A DNA stretch of 6,789 nucleotides, taken from Oscillospiraceae bacterium (GTDB lineage Bacteria > Bacillota > Clostridia > Oscillospirales > Acutalibacteraceae). Shown one piece after another: positions 1-5,837 of the stretch (the stretch's first letter is position 1; each line of letters opens with the position of its first letter). The position numbers and the translations under genes are program-made. The stretch spans positions 1 to 6,789 of the forward strand of contig CACYHJ010000145.1 of assembly GCA_902774165.1 (NCBI GenBank), read 5' to 3'. The notes under the pieces are model-generated. The model made no database searches, was not told the DNA's origin, and saw only the letters and a list, made by a program, of their open reading frames with translations.

Positions 1-94
1 TTGACAACCGTCAGGTTGCCTGCGGAGACTCTGTACAATCTGACGAAAAAATCTACTGCGCAATCCGCACGCCCGAATTGTGCGGTGTTGCCTT
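1..94. other. Structured flank, coding status undecided
   Basis: This segment holds two small perfect hairpins: CAACC/GGTTG at 5-18 with a GTCA loop, and CCGCAC/GTGCGG at 65-85 with a 9-nt loop. Two plus-strand frames stay open from the edge, stopping at TAA 94-96 and TAG 99-101, and one minus-strand frame is also open throughout. Reading frame alone therefore cannot show that it is the end of a gene. The frame ending at 101 has the more protein-like composition (it ends CGVALI), but its stop lies inside the first repeat leader. I favour repeat-rich intergenic DNA over a gene end. Confidence 0.3.
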
Positions 95-276
95 AATTTA
101 GCTGAAAACCGCAGGTTTTCAATTTAGCTGTGAGCGACAGCGAACAATTTAGCTGCGAGCAAAAGCGAACAATTTAGCTGTGAGCGACAGCGAACAATTT
201 AGCTGTGAGCGACAGCGAACAATTTAGCTGTGAGCGACAGCGAACAATTTAGCTGTGAGCGACAGCGAACAATTTA
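95..276. repeat. 25-bp tandem repeat array with hairpins
   Basis: The leader AATTTAGCTG recurs at 95, 121, 146, 171, 196, 221 and 246, with a truncated AATTTA at 271. The period is 25 bp except for the first step of 26. Copies at 121, 171, 196, 221 and 246 are identical, and each contains the inverted repeat GCTGT/ACAGC around a GAGCG loop. The copy at 146 is a variant (GCGAGCAAAAGC) in which that stem is lost. The first unit carries a different hairpin behind the same leader: GAAAACC/GGTTTTC at 104-120. There are no unique spacers between copies, so it is not a CRISPR array. The array abuts the terminator at 277-329. Confidence 0.9.
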
Positions 277-329
277 ACCCACTATGACACTTTCCAAATT
301 TTGAAAGCTGTCAAGTGGGTCTTTTTTTT
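277..329 (+). terminator. Rho-independent terminator
   Basis: A long stem pairs CCCACT (278-283) with AGTGGG (314-319), TGACA with TGTCA, and CTTTC with GAAAG. There are single-base bulges between the blocks and a CAAATTTT loop. Eight T residues follow at 322-329. The T tract lies on the plus strand, so it should stop transcription coming from upstream of or through the repeat array. On the minus strand no comparable U tract follows, so it is a poor terminator for the 3D-domain gene. The gene it serves presumably lies left of the window. Confidence 0.85.
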
Positions 330-345
330 CTTCCTTATGTCAGGT

Positions 346-360
346 CTCCGGTTTCCGGAG
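346..360. other. Short GC hairpin downstream of the 3D gene
   Basis: CTCCGG (346-351) and CCGGAG (355-360) form a perfect 6-bp stem with a TTT loop. It lies 31 bases past the stop codon of the minus-strand 3D-domain gene. Read on the minus strand, it is followed by ACCTGAC with no U tract; read on the plus strand, it is followed by CTTTTG. It could help stabilise the 3' end of the 3D-gene transcript, but it is not a canonical terminator for it. Confidence 0.4.
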
Positions 361-390
361 CTTTTGCGATATCGGAATTTCTGTCAGCCG

Positions 391-1395
391 TCAGCCGCTG
401 ATCACGTAAACGATCACGTTGCGCTTGCCGAACTGGCAGCACTCGTCATAGGTCTGGAAATACAGATCGGCGACGGGGGCGTTGTTCCAGTAGATAAATC
501 CGCCGGTGTCCTCCGCCCGGGCGGGGCCGTAGGTAAAGCTGCCGTCCGGCGTGGTGATCCACAGCAGAGAGCCGTAAGGGATCAGCCGCGGGTTGACCGC
601 GACGGTGCCGTACCCGGGAACGGTGCCCGTGGCGGTGCAGGTGCCGCCGTAATACGCGGTGGCTGCGCCCCGGAACACGTTGATGCAGTTGACGGGGACG
701 CCGTTCTCGTCAAACTCGACGGTGCCCTTGCTGTTGGTTCTGACGGTGTGATAACCGGCGGCGCTGTTCTGCGCTCCGTCCGCTTCCGCTGCCGGAGCTG
801 CCGTCGTCGGCGCTTGCGTTGCGGGGACGGCGGTCTCTTTCGCAGCGCGTTCGGCCTCCTCGGCCTTTCTTGATTCTTCCTCGGCGGCTTTGCTTGCCTC
901 TTCCTCGGCGGCCTTGCTGGCCTCCTCCTCGGCGGCCTTGCTGGCCTCCTCGGCGGCTCGGCTGGCCTCTTCTTCCGCAAGCCGCGACGCTTCCGCCGCG
1001 TCTTCCGCCTCCTGCGCGGCGGCGAACGCCGTCTGCAGGTTCTGCATATTCGTGCCCGCCACGTCGCGGATCTCACTCACCGCCTCGCTGAGGACGGCGG
1101 TTCCGGTCCGGACCGTCTCAAGCATATCCATCTGTTCGGAATTCGCGTAGCCGTTGAACTCCTCATGGATCAGGCCGGCGCCGGCAACCGACGCGGCGTA
1201 ATAGGACCGGTCGGAGACCGAAACGGTCTGAGGGGCAAGGGCGTCCGAATTCCCCGTCCGCGCGGCAACGACGCCGAAGGCCGAAGAAAGCACCACGGCA
1301 GACACCAGGACGATCAGAATCGCCTTTTTCAGTTTTTTCTCGCGACGCGTCAGACGCCGAAGCTTCCTTCGCATCTCACGGTATTCCGGATTCAC
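391..1395 (-). CDS. Membrane-anchored 3D-domain cell-wall protein
   Basis: Probable peptidoglycan-active protein held on the outer face of the membrane. It has 334 residues: a basic N-terminus (9-24), a hydrophobic anchor (about 24-45) with no obvious cleavage site, an extracellular region (46-125), an Ala/Glu/Lys coiled coil (about 126-188) built on EEEASKAA units, a Thr/Ala/Pro linker (189-210), and a C-terminal 3D domain (about 240-334). The 3D signature is clear in VAVNPRLIPYGS, RAEDTGG, VADLYF and FGKRNVIVYV. Related 3D domains share the double-psi barrel of MltA lytic transglycosylases, so wall-glycan cleavage is inferred. The usual three Asp residues read Asn268, Asp296 and Asp310, so the first is substituted. 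The start is GTG at 1395, supported by GGGAG 9 nt upstream; a later ATG (codon 8) lacks that support. The gene is monocistronic, divergent from the hydrolase gene, and has its own consensus promoter. The domain assignment is firm; substrate and activity are not shown. Confidence 0.88.
   Translation of the reverse strand: MNPEYREMRRKLRRLTRREKKLKKAILIVLVSAVVLSSAFGVVAARTGNSDALAPQTVSVSDRSYYAASVAGAGLIHEEFNGYANSEQMDMLETVRTGTAVLSEAVSEIRDVAGTNMQNLQTAFAAAQEAEDAAEASRLAEEEASRAAEEASKAAEEEASKAAEEEASKAAEEESRKAEEAERAAKETAVPATQAPTTAAPAAEADGAQNSAAGYHTVRTNSKGTVEFDENGVPVNCINVFRGAATAYYGGTCTATGTVPGYGTVAVNPRLIPYGSLLWITTPDGSFTYGPARAEDTGGFIYWNNAPVADLYFQTYDECCQFGKRNVIVYVISG
868..975 (-). repeat. In-frame coiled-coil repeat in the 3D protein gene
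   Basis: This stretch encodes residues 141-176, where 8-residue units of the type EEEASKAA recur, matching a 24-bp period in the DNA. One unit is shortened to seven residues (EEASKAA). Being in frame and nearly identical, the units could change number by slippage, altering the length of the stalk between the membrane anchor and the 3D domain. Outside this stretch the coiled coil is more degenerate. Confidence 0.75.
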
Positions 1396-1404
1396 AGTCG
1401 TTCA

Positions 1405-1409
1405 CTCCC
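1405..1409 (-). promoter_or_regulatory. Ribosome binding site fixing a GTG start
   Basis: On the minus strand GGGAG ends 9 nt before the GTG at 1395. No comparable site precedes the ATG at codon 8, so the GTG is chosen as the start of the 3D-domain gene. Confidence 0.65.
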
Positions 1410-1413
1410 GTTC

Positions 1414-1429
1414 GCGCCGCGGACGGCGC
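1414..1429 (-). promoter_or_regulatory. GC hairpin just upstream of the 3D-gene RBS
   Basis: The self-complementary arms GCGCCG (1414-1419) and CGGCGC (1424-1429) enclose a 4-nt loop. In the minus-strand mRNA the hairpin ends four bases before the GGGAG ribosome binding site. A second, smaller stem, GCGCG/CGCGC, lies at 1445-1459 in the same roughly 90-nt leader. It might modulate translation or protect the 5' end. I do not recognise a known riboswitch class here. Confidence 0.4.
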
Positions 1430-1492
1430 CGGATTTTGAAGACAGCGCGCCAAACGCGCCGTTTTTTCCTGAGGTATCCACTGAGCGTAAGC

Positions 1493-1521
1493 ATTATAGC
1501 CGTATTTGACTGTTTTGTCAA
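1493..1521 (-). promoter_or_regulatory. Consensus sigma-70/sigma-A promoter of the 3D gene
   Basis: Reading the minus strand, TTGACA (1516-1521) is followed by a spacer of exactly 17 bases and TATAAT (1493-1498). Both hexamers match consensus perfectly. Transcription should start near 1486, giving an untranslated leader of about 90 nt before the GTG at 1395. This predicts strong, housekeeping-type expression unless a repressor acts there. Confidence 0.85.
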
Positions 1522-1821
1522 ATTTCCGAATTTTAAAAATTCGTCATTTTGCCTAAATTTTTGTGACTTGAATTGTATACCAAATCAAAAAATAGGATTT
1601 TTGCAATCTACATCTTGTGTTTCCCCTTTTTGCAGACATGAACTTTTGTTCTGTTTTTTTGTACAAATATACAAAATTTCCCTATTTTGTTTTTGCGTCG
1701 CAAAAAAACCGTAAAAATCGGACATGATCGCGCGATTTGACCGCGAAAATTGTCATAATTTATTTACCGCTGTGCAACACGGAATAAAAATATATCCATA
1801 TAATAATAAGTAGTATCGACG
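1522..1821. promoter_or_regulatory. AT-rich divergent intergenic region with palindromes
   Basis: About 300 bases without a gene, between the promoter of the 3D gene and the start of the hydrolase gene. It contains several symmetric elements: CGAATTT/AAATTCG (1527-1543), TTTGTACAAA (1658-1667), TTTTTGC/GCAAAAA (1690-1706) and ATCGCGCGAT (1727-1736). The last two are plausible operator-like sites for the hydrolase gene, but none matches a regulator motif I can name. No ORF here looks coding. Confidence 0.4.
1799..1804 (+). promoter_or_regulatory. Possible -10 element of the hydrolase gene
   Basis: A perfect TATAAT sits 18 bases before the first ATG of the hydrolase ORF, but no good -35 lies 16-18 bases upstream (the nearest is a poor GCAACA with a 19-base spacer). 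If used, transcription would start near 1811, leaving about 26 nt before the internal ATG at 1837. An activator-dependent promoter would explain the missing -35; the element may equally be chance in AT-rich DNA. Confidence 0.3.
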
Positions 1822-4059
1822 ATGGGGTTTTATGCTATGAATTTCGGAATTGAACACAATACGGACGCGGCCGCATTCTTCCGACGGCACGACATGCTGT
1901 GGACGAAGATGCCCCGCAGCTGGGACCAGGCGCCGTTTATCGGCAGCGGGCTTGTGGGATCGCTGATGTATTTCAACAATAAAAACCGATTGACGCTGAC
2001 GCTGGGGGACACGTCGGTCTACGACAACCGTCTGCCGACGCCCGGAGAGCACAACCCGATGTTTCTTTCGCCGCGGCTGCCGCTGGGGCACTTTATTCTC
2101 GGCGGCATCGCCCGCAGCTGCGAGATGCGTCTGGATCTGTACAACGCCCGCGTCACCGGCACGTCGAAAACGCTGCTGGGCGCCTGCAGCTTCACCTGTT
2201 TTGCGCCCCACGGGAAAAAACTGACCGTGCTGGAGGTGCAGGGCGATCTGAACACCTTCGGGCCGGAATGGTCCCCCTCCCCCGCCGTCAGCCCGCGGCA
2301 GCGTTTCATGCTGAACCGGAACAAGGCGCGGGCAAGCGCGGACTACGCGCCGCCGAAGAAGCCCTATTCCTACCAGCACCGGGACGTGACCTTCAGCATC
2401 CAGCCGCTGTTTTCCGGCGGATACTCCATCACGGCGTACAAAATCCAGCCGACGGAGCACGGATACCGCATGATCGTCGCCACGGGGCAGGGCTCGGAGG
2501 AGAGCATCGTCACCTCCCAGCTGGCCTTTGAGCTGGACAACGCGTTTCTGAATTTTCAGGCGCTGCGCGAAAAGCACGAGCGCTGGTGGCATGATTTTTA
2601 CGGCAGAAGCTTTCTGTCGATGAACGACGCGGCGACGGAGGAGTTTTACTGGATCCAGCTTTATAAGCTCGCCTCCGCCGGCTGTGAGAGCGGCAGGATT
2701 TACGACACCTGCGGCCCGTGGCTTCCGGAGATCACGGCATGGCCCGGAACCTGGTGGAACCTGAACCTTCAGCTGACCTATTCGCCGCTGCTGACCTCCA
2801 ACCACACCGAGCTGATTCTGCCGCTGGCGGCGGAGCTGCGCAGGGGGTTTTCGGAGCTGGTGGAAAACGTGCCCTCCGAGTACCGCTACGACAGCGCGGG
2901 GCTGGGACGATGCACAACGGCGACGCTGCACTCCCCCGTCCCCCGCCCGGGAGACGCCTCCGCGACGCAGGAAAACGGAAACCTGCTCTGGGCGCTGCAC
3001 ACGCTCTGGCGGTGTTACAAGGCACGGCAGGACACGGCGCTGATGCAGTCGACGCTGTTCCCGATTCTGAAACGGGCCGTCAGCTTTTATCTGCATTTTC
3101 TGCTGCTGGACGACCGGGGACGGCTGCATATCCCGGCGACCCTCTCCCCGGAGTATCCGGAGACGGGCATGGACGCCAACTACGACCTTGCGCTGCTGAA
3201 ATGGGGCCTGGGGGCGCTGATTGAGACCTGCGAGCGCCAGCAGATGAATGAGACCTCATATGAGGAATGGAAATGGGTCGCCGAAAACCTTGCCGATTAC
3301 CCGACGGACGAAAACGGGTTCCGGATCGCGGCGGACGTGCCCTACGGCGTGTCGCACCGCCATTATTCGCACCTTTTGATGCTCAGTCCGCTGCAGACGC
3401 TGGACCTGCGGGACCCGCAGAACGCGGATCTGGCGCGCAGGTCGCTGGAATACTGGCAAAGCAAGCCGGAAGCCCTGCAGGGGTATTCCTACACCGGCGC
3501 GGCGTCCATGTACGCGCTGCTGGGGGACGGCGACAGAGCCTATGAACGGCTGACCAAGCTCTGGGAGGGGGAATTCATCAGCCCCAACACCATGTACAGC
3601 GAGGGCGGGAACCCGGTGCTGGAAACGCCCTGCGCCGCCGCGGCGTCGATTCTCGACATGCTGCTGCAGAGCAGGGACGGCAGGATCACGATTCTCCCGG
3701 CGGTACCGAAGCTGTGGACCGACGTCACCTTTGACCGTCTTCTCTGCGAGGGCGGGTTTGAGGCGTCCGCCGCGCTGCGGGGCGGCGCGCTGCTGTGGGC
3801 CGGCGTGAAGAACACCGCGTCCGGGGACGGCGTCTGCGAAATCGAAATCCCGATGTTCGCCGGGCAGGAGGTGCTGCTGTGCTGCGAGGATTTCGAGAAG
3901 GAGCTTCTCTTCCCCGAACAGGGTCTGCGCCTGAAGATCCCCGAGGGGCAGATGGTCATTTTCCGGAGCAAAACGGCTCAGAAGATCGAGATCGCCCCGG
4001 TCTCCGACGACGAGAAGGACTGCCACGTTTACGGGTTGAATAAGAATTCGATGATTTAG
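1822..4059 (+). CDS. GH95-like glycoside hydrolase (alpha-fucosidase family)
   Basis: 745 residues (740 if translation starts at the ATG at 1837), close to the usual GH95 length. Known GH95 enzymes are alpha-1,2-L-fucosidases, with some alpha-L-galactosidases. The protein has a beta-rich N-terminal domain (about 20-255, with APFIGSGLVGSLMYF resembling the family's W..P.GNG.LG motif), a helical linker (about 255-285), an (alpha/alpha)6 catalytic domain (about 285-650) and a C-terminal beta domain. Family landmarks are WWNLNLQLTY (Asn313 and Asn315, matching the paired catalytic Asn), SPEY (Glu444, matching the general acid), HRHYSH (512-517) and DMLLQS. The Asp of the family's usual IDGNFG segment aligns with Glu601 in VLETP. 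This Glu-type variant seems to mark a divergent subfamily, so the substrate is uncertain. There is no signal peptide, so it is probably cytoplasmic and acts on imported oligosaccharides. No transporter or regulator gene is adjacent. Start choice is open: neither ATG has a strong ribosome binding site, though GGGG lies 9 nt before 1837. Confidence 0.85.
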   Translation: MGFYAMNFGIEHNTDAAAFFRRHDMLWTKMPRSWDQAPFIGSGLVGSLMYFNNKNRLTLTLGDTSVYDNRLPTPGEHNPMFLSPRLPLGHFILGGIARSCEMRLDLYNARVTGTSKTLLGACSFTCFAPHGKKLTVLEVQGDLNTFGPEWSPSPAVSPRQRFMLNRNKARASADYAPPKKPYSYQHRDVTFSIQPLFSGGYSITAYKIQPTEHGYRMIVATGQGSEESIVTSQLAFELDNAFLNFQALREKHERWWHDFYGRSFLSMNDAATEEFYWIQLYKLASAGCESGRIYDTCGPWLPEITAWPGTWWNLNLQLTYSPLLTSNHTELILPLAAELRRGFSELVENVPSEYRYDSAGLGRCTTATLHSPVPRPGDASATQENGNLLWALHTLWRCYKARQDTALMQSTLFPILKRAVSFYLHFLLLDDRGRLHIPATLSPEYPETGMDANYDLALLKWGLGALIETCERQQMNETSYEEWKWVAENLADYPTDENGFRIAADVPYGVSHRHYSHLLMLSPLQTLDLRDPQNADLARRSLEYWQSKPEALQGYSYTGAASMYALLGDGDRAYERLTKLWEGEFISPNTMYSEGGNPVLETPCAAAASILDMLLQSRDGRITILPAVPKLWTDVTFDRLLCEGGFEASAALRGGALLWAGVKNTASGDGVCEIEIPMFAGQEVLLCCEDFEKELLFPEQGLRLKIPEGQMVIFRSKTAQKIEIAPVSDDEKDCHVYGLNKNSMI

Positions 4060-4061
4060 GC

Positions 4062-4108
4062 GTTGCCGCGTAAAAAAAACAGTCCGGTGGACTGTTTTTA
4101 GCGGCAAC
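4062..4108 (+). terminator. Nested bidirectional terminator after the hydrolase gene
   Basis: The inner hairpin CAGTCC/GGACTG (4080-4094, GGT loop) is flanked by A8 on the left and T5 on the right. An outer perfect 8-bp arm pair, GTTGCCGC (4062-4069) and GCGGCAAC (4101-4108), encloses it. The inner hairpin plus T tract should end the hydrolase transcript three bases after its stop codon region begins. The A-run/T-run symmetry means it could also stop minus-strand transcription. Confidence 0.85.
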
Positions 4109-4111
4109 CGA

Positions 4112-4126
4112 CGAAGCTATGCTTCG
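4112..4126. other. Small hairpin beside the terminator
   Basis: CGAAGC and GCTTCG form a perfect 6-bp stem with a TAT loop, three bases past the outer arm of the terminator. It looks like one more intergenic repeat-type palindrome; no function can be assigned. Confidence 0.4.
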
Positions 4127-4150
4127 CGGAGCAAGGTTTGGCACACATTC

Positions 4151-4261
4151 GTGATTCGTGATTCGTGATTCGTGACTCGTTTGCGCCTGCGGCGCGATTA
4201 CAAAGAGATAAGGGAGAAGCTCTCTCATCTCTCAAACTACCAACAACCAGCAACCAACAAC
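4151..4261. repeat. Composite 111-bp repeat, copy 1 (intact)
   Basis: The order is three GTGATTC heptamers, one GTGACTC, the hairpin GCGCC-TGC-GGCGC, a purine-rich AGAGATAAGGGAGAAG stretch, CTCTCATCTCTCAAAC, and an AACCA-rich tail. It is followed directly by copy 2 at 4262. It is the uninterrupted version of the site where the insertion sequence landed in copy 2. No coding potential is evident. Confidence 0.85.
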
Positions 4262-4339
4262 GTGATTCGTGATTCGTGACTCGTGACTCGTATGCGCCTG
4301 CGGCGCGTTTGCAGAGAGAGAAGGGAGAAGCTCTCTCAT
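4262..4339. repeat. Composite repeat, copy 2, left half
   Basis: Two GTGATTC and two GTGACTC heptamers, the same GCGCC/GGCGC hairpin and the same purine stretch, ending at CTCTCTCAT where the insertion sequence begins. The 75 bases before CAT match the length of the corresponding part of copy 1 exactly. The right half resumes at 5841. Confidence 0.85.
4337..4339. repeat. Left apparent target duplication, CAT
   Basis: CAT flanks the insertion sequence here and at 5838-5840. Copy 1 has a single CAT at the equivalent place (4226-4228), so a 3-bp duplication is the simplest reading. It is shorter than is usual for IS481-family elements, and the exact element ends are uncertain by a few bases. 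Confidence 0.5.
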
Positions 4340-4413
4340 GGTGCGGGTTCAGCACATCGGTAAGTGGAAAGGCTCAGCACATAGGTAAGTGAAAGGTTCA
4401 GCACATCGGTAAG
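4340..4413 (+). repeat. Left end of the IS with three iterated repeats
   Basis: The 16-mer TCAGCACATCGGTAAG occurs at 4349-4364, at 4374-4389 with one change (C to A) and at 4398-4413, spaced 25 and 24 bases apart. This suggests multiple transposase binding sites on one face of the DNA. The innermost copy overlaps the expected -35 region of the transposase promoter, so transposase binding could repress its own gene. Confidence 0.8.
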
Positions 4414-4421
4414 TCTTCGGG

Positions 4422-4427
4422 TATAAT
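4422..4427 (+). promoter_or_regulatory. Transposase promoter -10 and start-deciding RBS
   Basis: TATAAT is a perfect -10, though no good -35 is seen 16-18 bases upstream. It overlaps the upstream ATG at 4426, which therefore cannot be the main start. GAGGTGG (4438-4444) is a good ribosome binding site for the ATG at 4450. Confidence 0.6.
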
Positions 4428-4449
4428 GGACACAAAAGAGGTGGACATT

Positions 4450-5628
4450 ATGCCATGGAAGGAAACCGAAAAAATGGAGCAAAAAGAGTTGTTTATCCAG
4501 GAAATGCTGAAACAGGAAAAGCCATTCAAACACCTGTGTGCGGAGTTTGGGATTTCGGAAAAAACGGGCCACAAGTGGAAAAACCGTTTTTACGAACAGG
4601 GAAAAAGCGGGTTGTACGAACGGTCGCGCGCCAGATTAACGCAAGATATGATCGACGGAGATACGGCAGCTGAGCTGATCAAGATCAAGAACGCACATCT
4701 TGCGTGGGGACCGAAAAAGATCCGTGAGATCTATGCAAAAGAATATCCGCAAAAAAACGTGCCGTCTCTCTCAAGCGTAAAACGGATCCTCGACAAAGCC
4801 GGACTCGTAAAAGCCAGAAAGACGAGACCGCCGTCAACGGCAGAATGCCCGCGATTGCAGCAACAAATTCAGGCAAAAGCCGCAAATGACGTATGGAACA
4901 TTGATTTCAAAGGCTGGTGGAGATCCGACGGAGAGATCTGTGAGCCGTTCACCGTGCGGGACAGATACAGCCGGAAGATCCTATGCGCAAAGCTCATGAC
5001 ATCAAAAACGTCTCTCGCCGTCAGAACAGTCATGACGGAGCTGTTCAGGTCTTACGGTCTGCCGAAGGTCATACACAGCGATAACGGCACGCCTTTCGCG
5101 GCGCCGAACGGGTTATTGAATCTGACGTCGCTGTCCGTCTGGTGGATCACGCTTGGCATCTTGCCGGACCGTTCTCTGAAGGGACACCCGGAACAGAACG
5201 GATCGCTGGAGCGAATGCACAAAGACATTGCCGAAGAAATCGAAGGGAAAATTCCGGGCGGCATTGCCGCAAATCAGGCGTTCCTTGACGCGTGGATGGA
5301 AGAATACAATTCCGTCCGACCGAATGAAGCGATCGGTATGAAAACGCCGGATGAGCTTTACACAAAATCAGAACGGAAATATACCGGAGATTTTGACGAA
5401 CTCGAATATCCGCTTGGTTTTCTTGTCCGAAAGGTAACCGGCGGCGGAGAGATCATTCTGAACGGCGTCCGTATCACGATCGGCTATGCGCTCAGAGGCT
5501 GGCACGTCGGATTGAAGCCGCTTGACGAAGGCCGTACTTACCATGTCTTCCTGACGGATTTTCTGCTTGGAACGCTTGACCTCGATTCCTGTTGTTTTTA
5601 TCCGCTCGATGAGTTAAAATCAGATTGA
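4450..5628 (+). CDS. IS481-family DDE transposase
   Basis: 392 residues from the ATG at 4450; an in-frame ATG at 4426 would add eight residues but overlaps the -10 box. The start MPWKET is characteristic of this transposase group. A helix-turn-helix lies at about 23-50 (FKHLCAEFGISEKTGHKWK), for binding the element ends. The integrase (rve) core carries Asp152 in WNIDFKG, Asp211 in HSDNGTPF and Glu254 in GSLERMHK, forming the DDE metal-binding triad for strand cleavage and transfer. WWITLGI and the HPEQNG segment before the Glu are also typical. After about residue 275, a tail includes the VRPNEAIG.KTP segment common to rve transposases. The reading frame is uninterrupted and complete. It is the only gene of the element and is probably autoregulated, because its promoter lies among the iterated end repeats. 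Confidence 0.92.
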   Translation: MPWKETEKMEQKELFIQEMLKQEKPFKHLCAEFGISEKTGHKWKNRFYEQGKSGLYERSRARLTQDMIDGDTAAELIKIKNAHLAWGPKKIREIYAKEYPQKNVPSLSSVKRILDKAGLVKARKTRPPSTAECPRLQQQIQAKAANDVWNIDFKGWWRSDGEICEPFTVRDRYSRKILCAKLMTSKTSLAVRTVMTELFRSYGLPKVIHSDNGTPFAAPNGLLNLTSLSVWWITLGILPDRSLKGHPEQNGSLERMHKDIAEEIEGKIPGGIAANQAFLDAWMEEYNSVRPNEAIGMKTPDELYTKSERKYTGDFDELEYPLGFLVRKVTGGGEIILNGVRITIGYALRGWHVGLKPLDEGRTYHVFLTDFLLGTLDLDSCCFYPLDELKSD

Positions 5629-5640
5629 TCCGCGATCAAG

Positions 5641-5674
5641 GGCGGTAAGCCCTATCGTGCTTACCCGCCTCTTT
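5641..5674 (+). terminator. Probable terminator of the transposase gene
   Basis: GGCGG-TAAGC (5641-5650) pairs with GCTTA-CCCGCC (5659-5669), with one bulged C and a CCTATCGT loop, followed by TCTTT. The stem is good but the T tract is short, so termination may be partial. It begins 12 bases after the transposase stop. Confidence 0.55.
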
Positions 5675-5695
5675 CCCATTATATCTTTGTTCCGT

Positions 5696-5765
5696 CGTCA
5701 AGGTAGTATCGGCACAATTTCCTCCTTGTGTTCCTACCGAAATTGCACCGATCTCCACCTTGACG
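5696..5765. repeat. Long imperfect inverted repeat inside the IS
   Basis: The left arm (5696-5721) and right arm (5739-5765) pair in three blocks: CGTCAAGGT, ATCGG and CAATTTC. These give 21 pairs separated by two small internal loops, with a 17-nt apical loop. It lies between the transposase gene and the right-end repeats and encodes nothing evident. Confidence 0.75.
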
Positions 5766-5789
5766 AGGCTGGTGTGTACTTACCACTGG

Positions 5790-5837
5790 CTTACCGATGT
5801 GCTGACACTATCGGCTTACCGATGTGCTGACCGCGCC
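5790..5837 (-). repeat. Right end of the IS with two iterated repeats
   Basis: The 16-mer TCAGCACATCGGTAAG appears on the minus strand at 5815-5830 and 5790-5805, 25 bases apart, inverted relative to the three left-end copies. The outermost bases read GGCGCGG on the minus strand. A partial trace (CTTACC) at 5779-5784 may be a decayed third copy. The three-versus-two asymmetry between ends is like that of other elements with iterated transposase sites. Confidence 0.8.

Larger units (their letters stand above)
4340..5837 (+). mobile_element. IS481-family insertion sequence, intact, about 1.5 kb
   Basis: The element carries one full-length DDE transposase gene, imperfect terminal inverted repeats and iterated internal copies of them. 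The left end GGTGCGGG leads into TCAGCACATCGGTAAG; the right end, on the other strand, reads GGCGCGG and then the same 16-mer. Both flanks are halves of a repeat whose intact version lies just upstream, which fixes the insertion point. The roughly 200 bases between the transposase stop and the right end are noncoding and strongly structured. All parts needed for movement look present, so it may be active or recently active. It is longer than a typical IS481 element of about 1 kb. Confidence 0.85.

Noticed and set aside
3..101. Plus-strand open frame at the left edge, possibly a gene's C-terminus
   Set aside because: Another plus frame and a minus frame are equally open here, the DNA is full of hairpins, and the stop lies in the repeat leader. 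No family resemblance was seen.
95..276. CRISPR array
   Set aside because: The 25-bp units are contiguous with no unique spacers, and no cas genes are nearby.
1396..1490. c-di-AMP (ydaO) riboswitch in the leader of the wall-protein gene
   Set aside because: That class often precedes cell-wall hydrolase genes, but this leader is too short and I see none of its conserved core.
1753..3129. Long minus-strand ORF opposite the hydrolase gene
   Set aside because: It is a shadow frame in GC-rich DNA. It is rich in Arg, Gln and Val, has no family motifs, and the plus-strand product is a clear GH95-type protein.
4426..4449. Upstream ATG as the transposase start
   Set aside because: It overlaps the TATAAT box and has no ribosome binding site, whereas the ATG at 4450 follows GAGGTGG and begins with the family's MPWKE.
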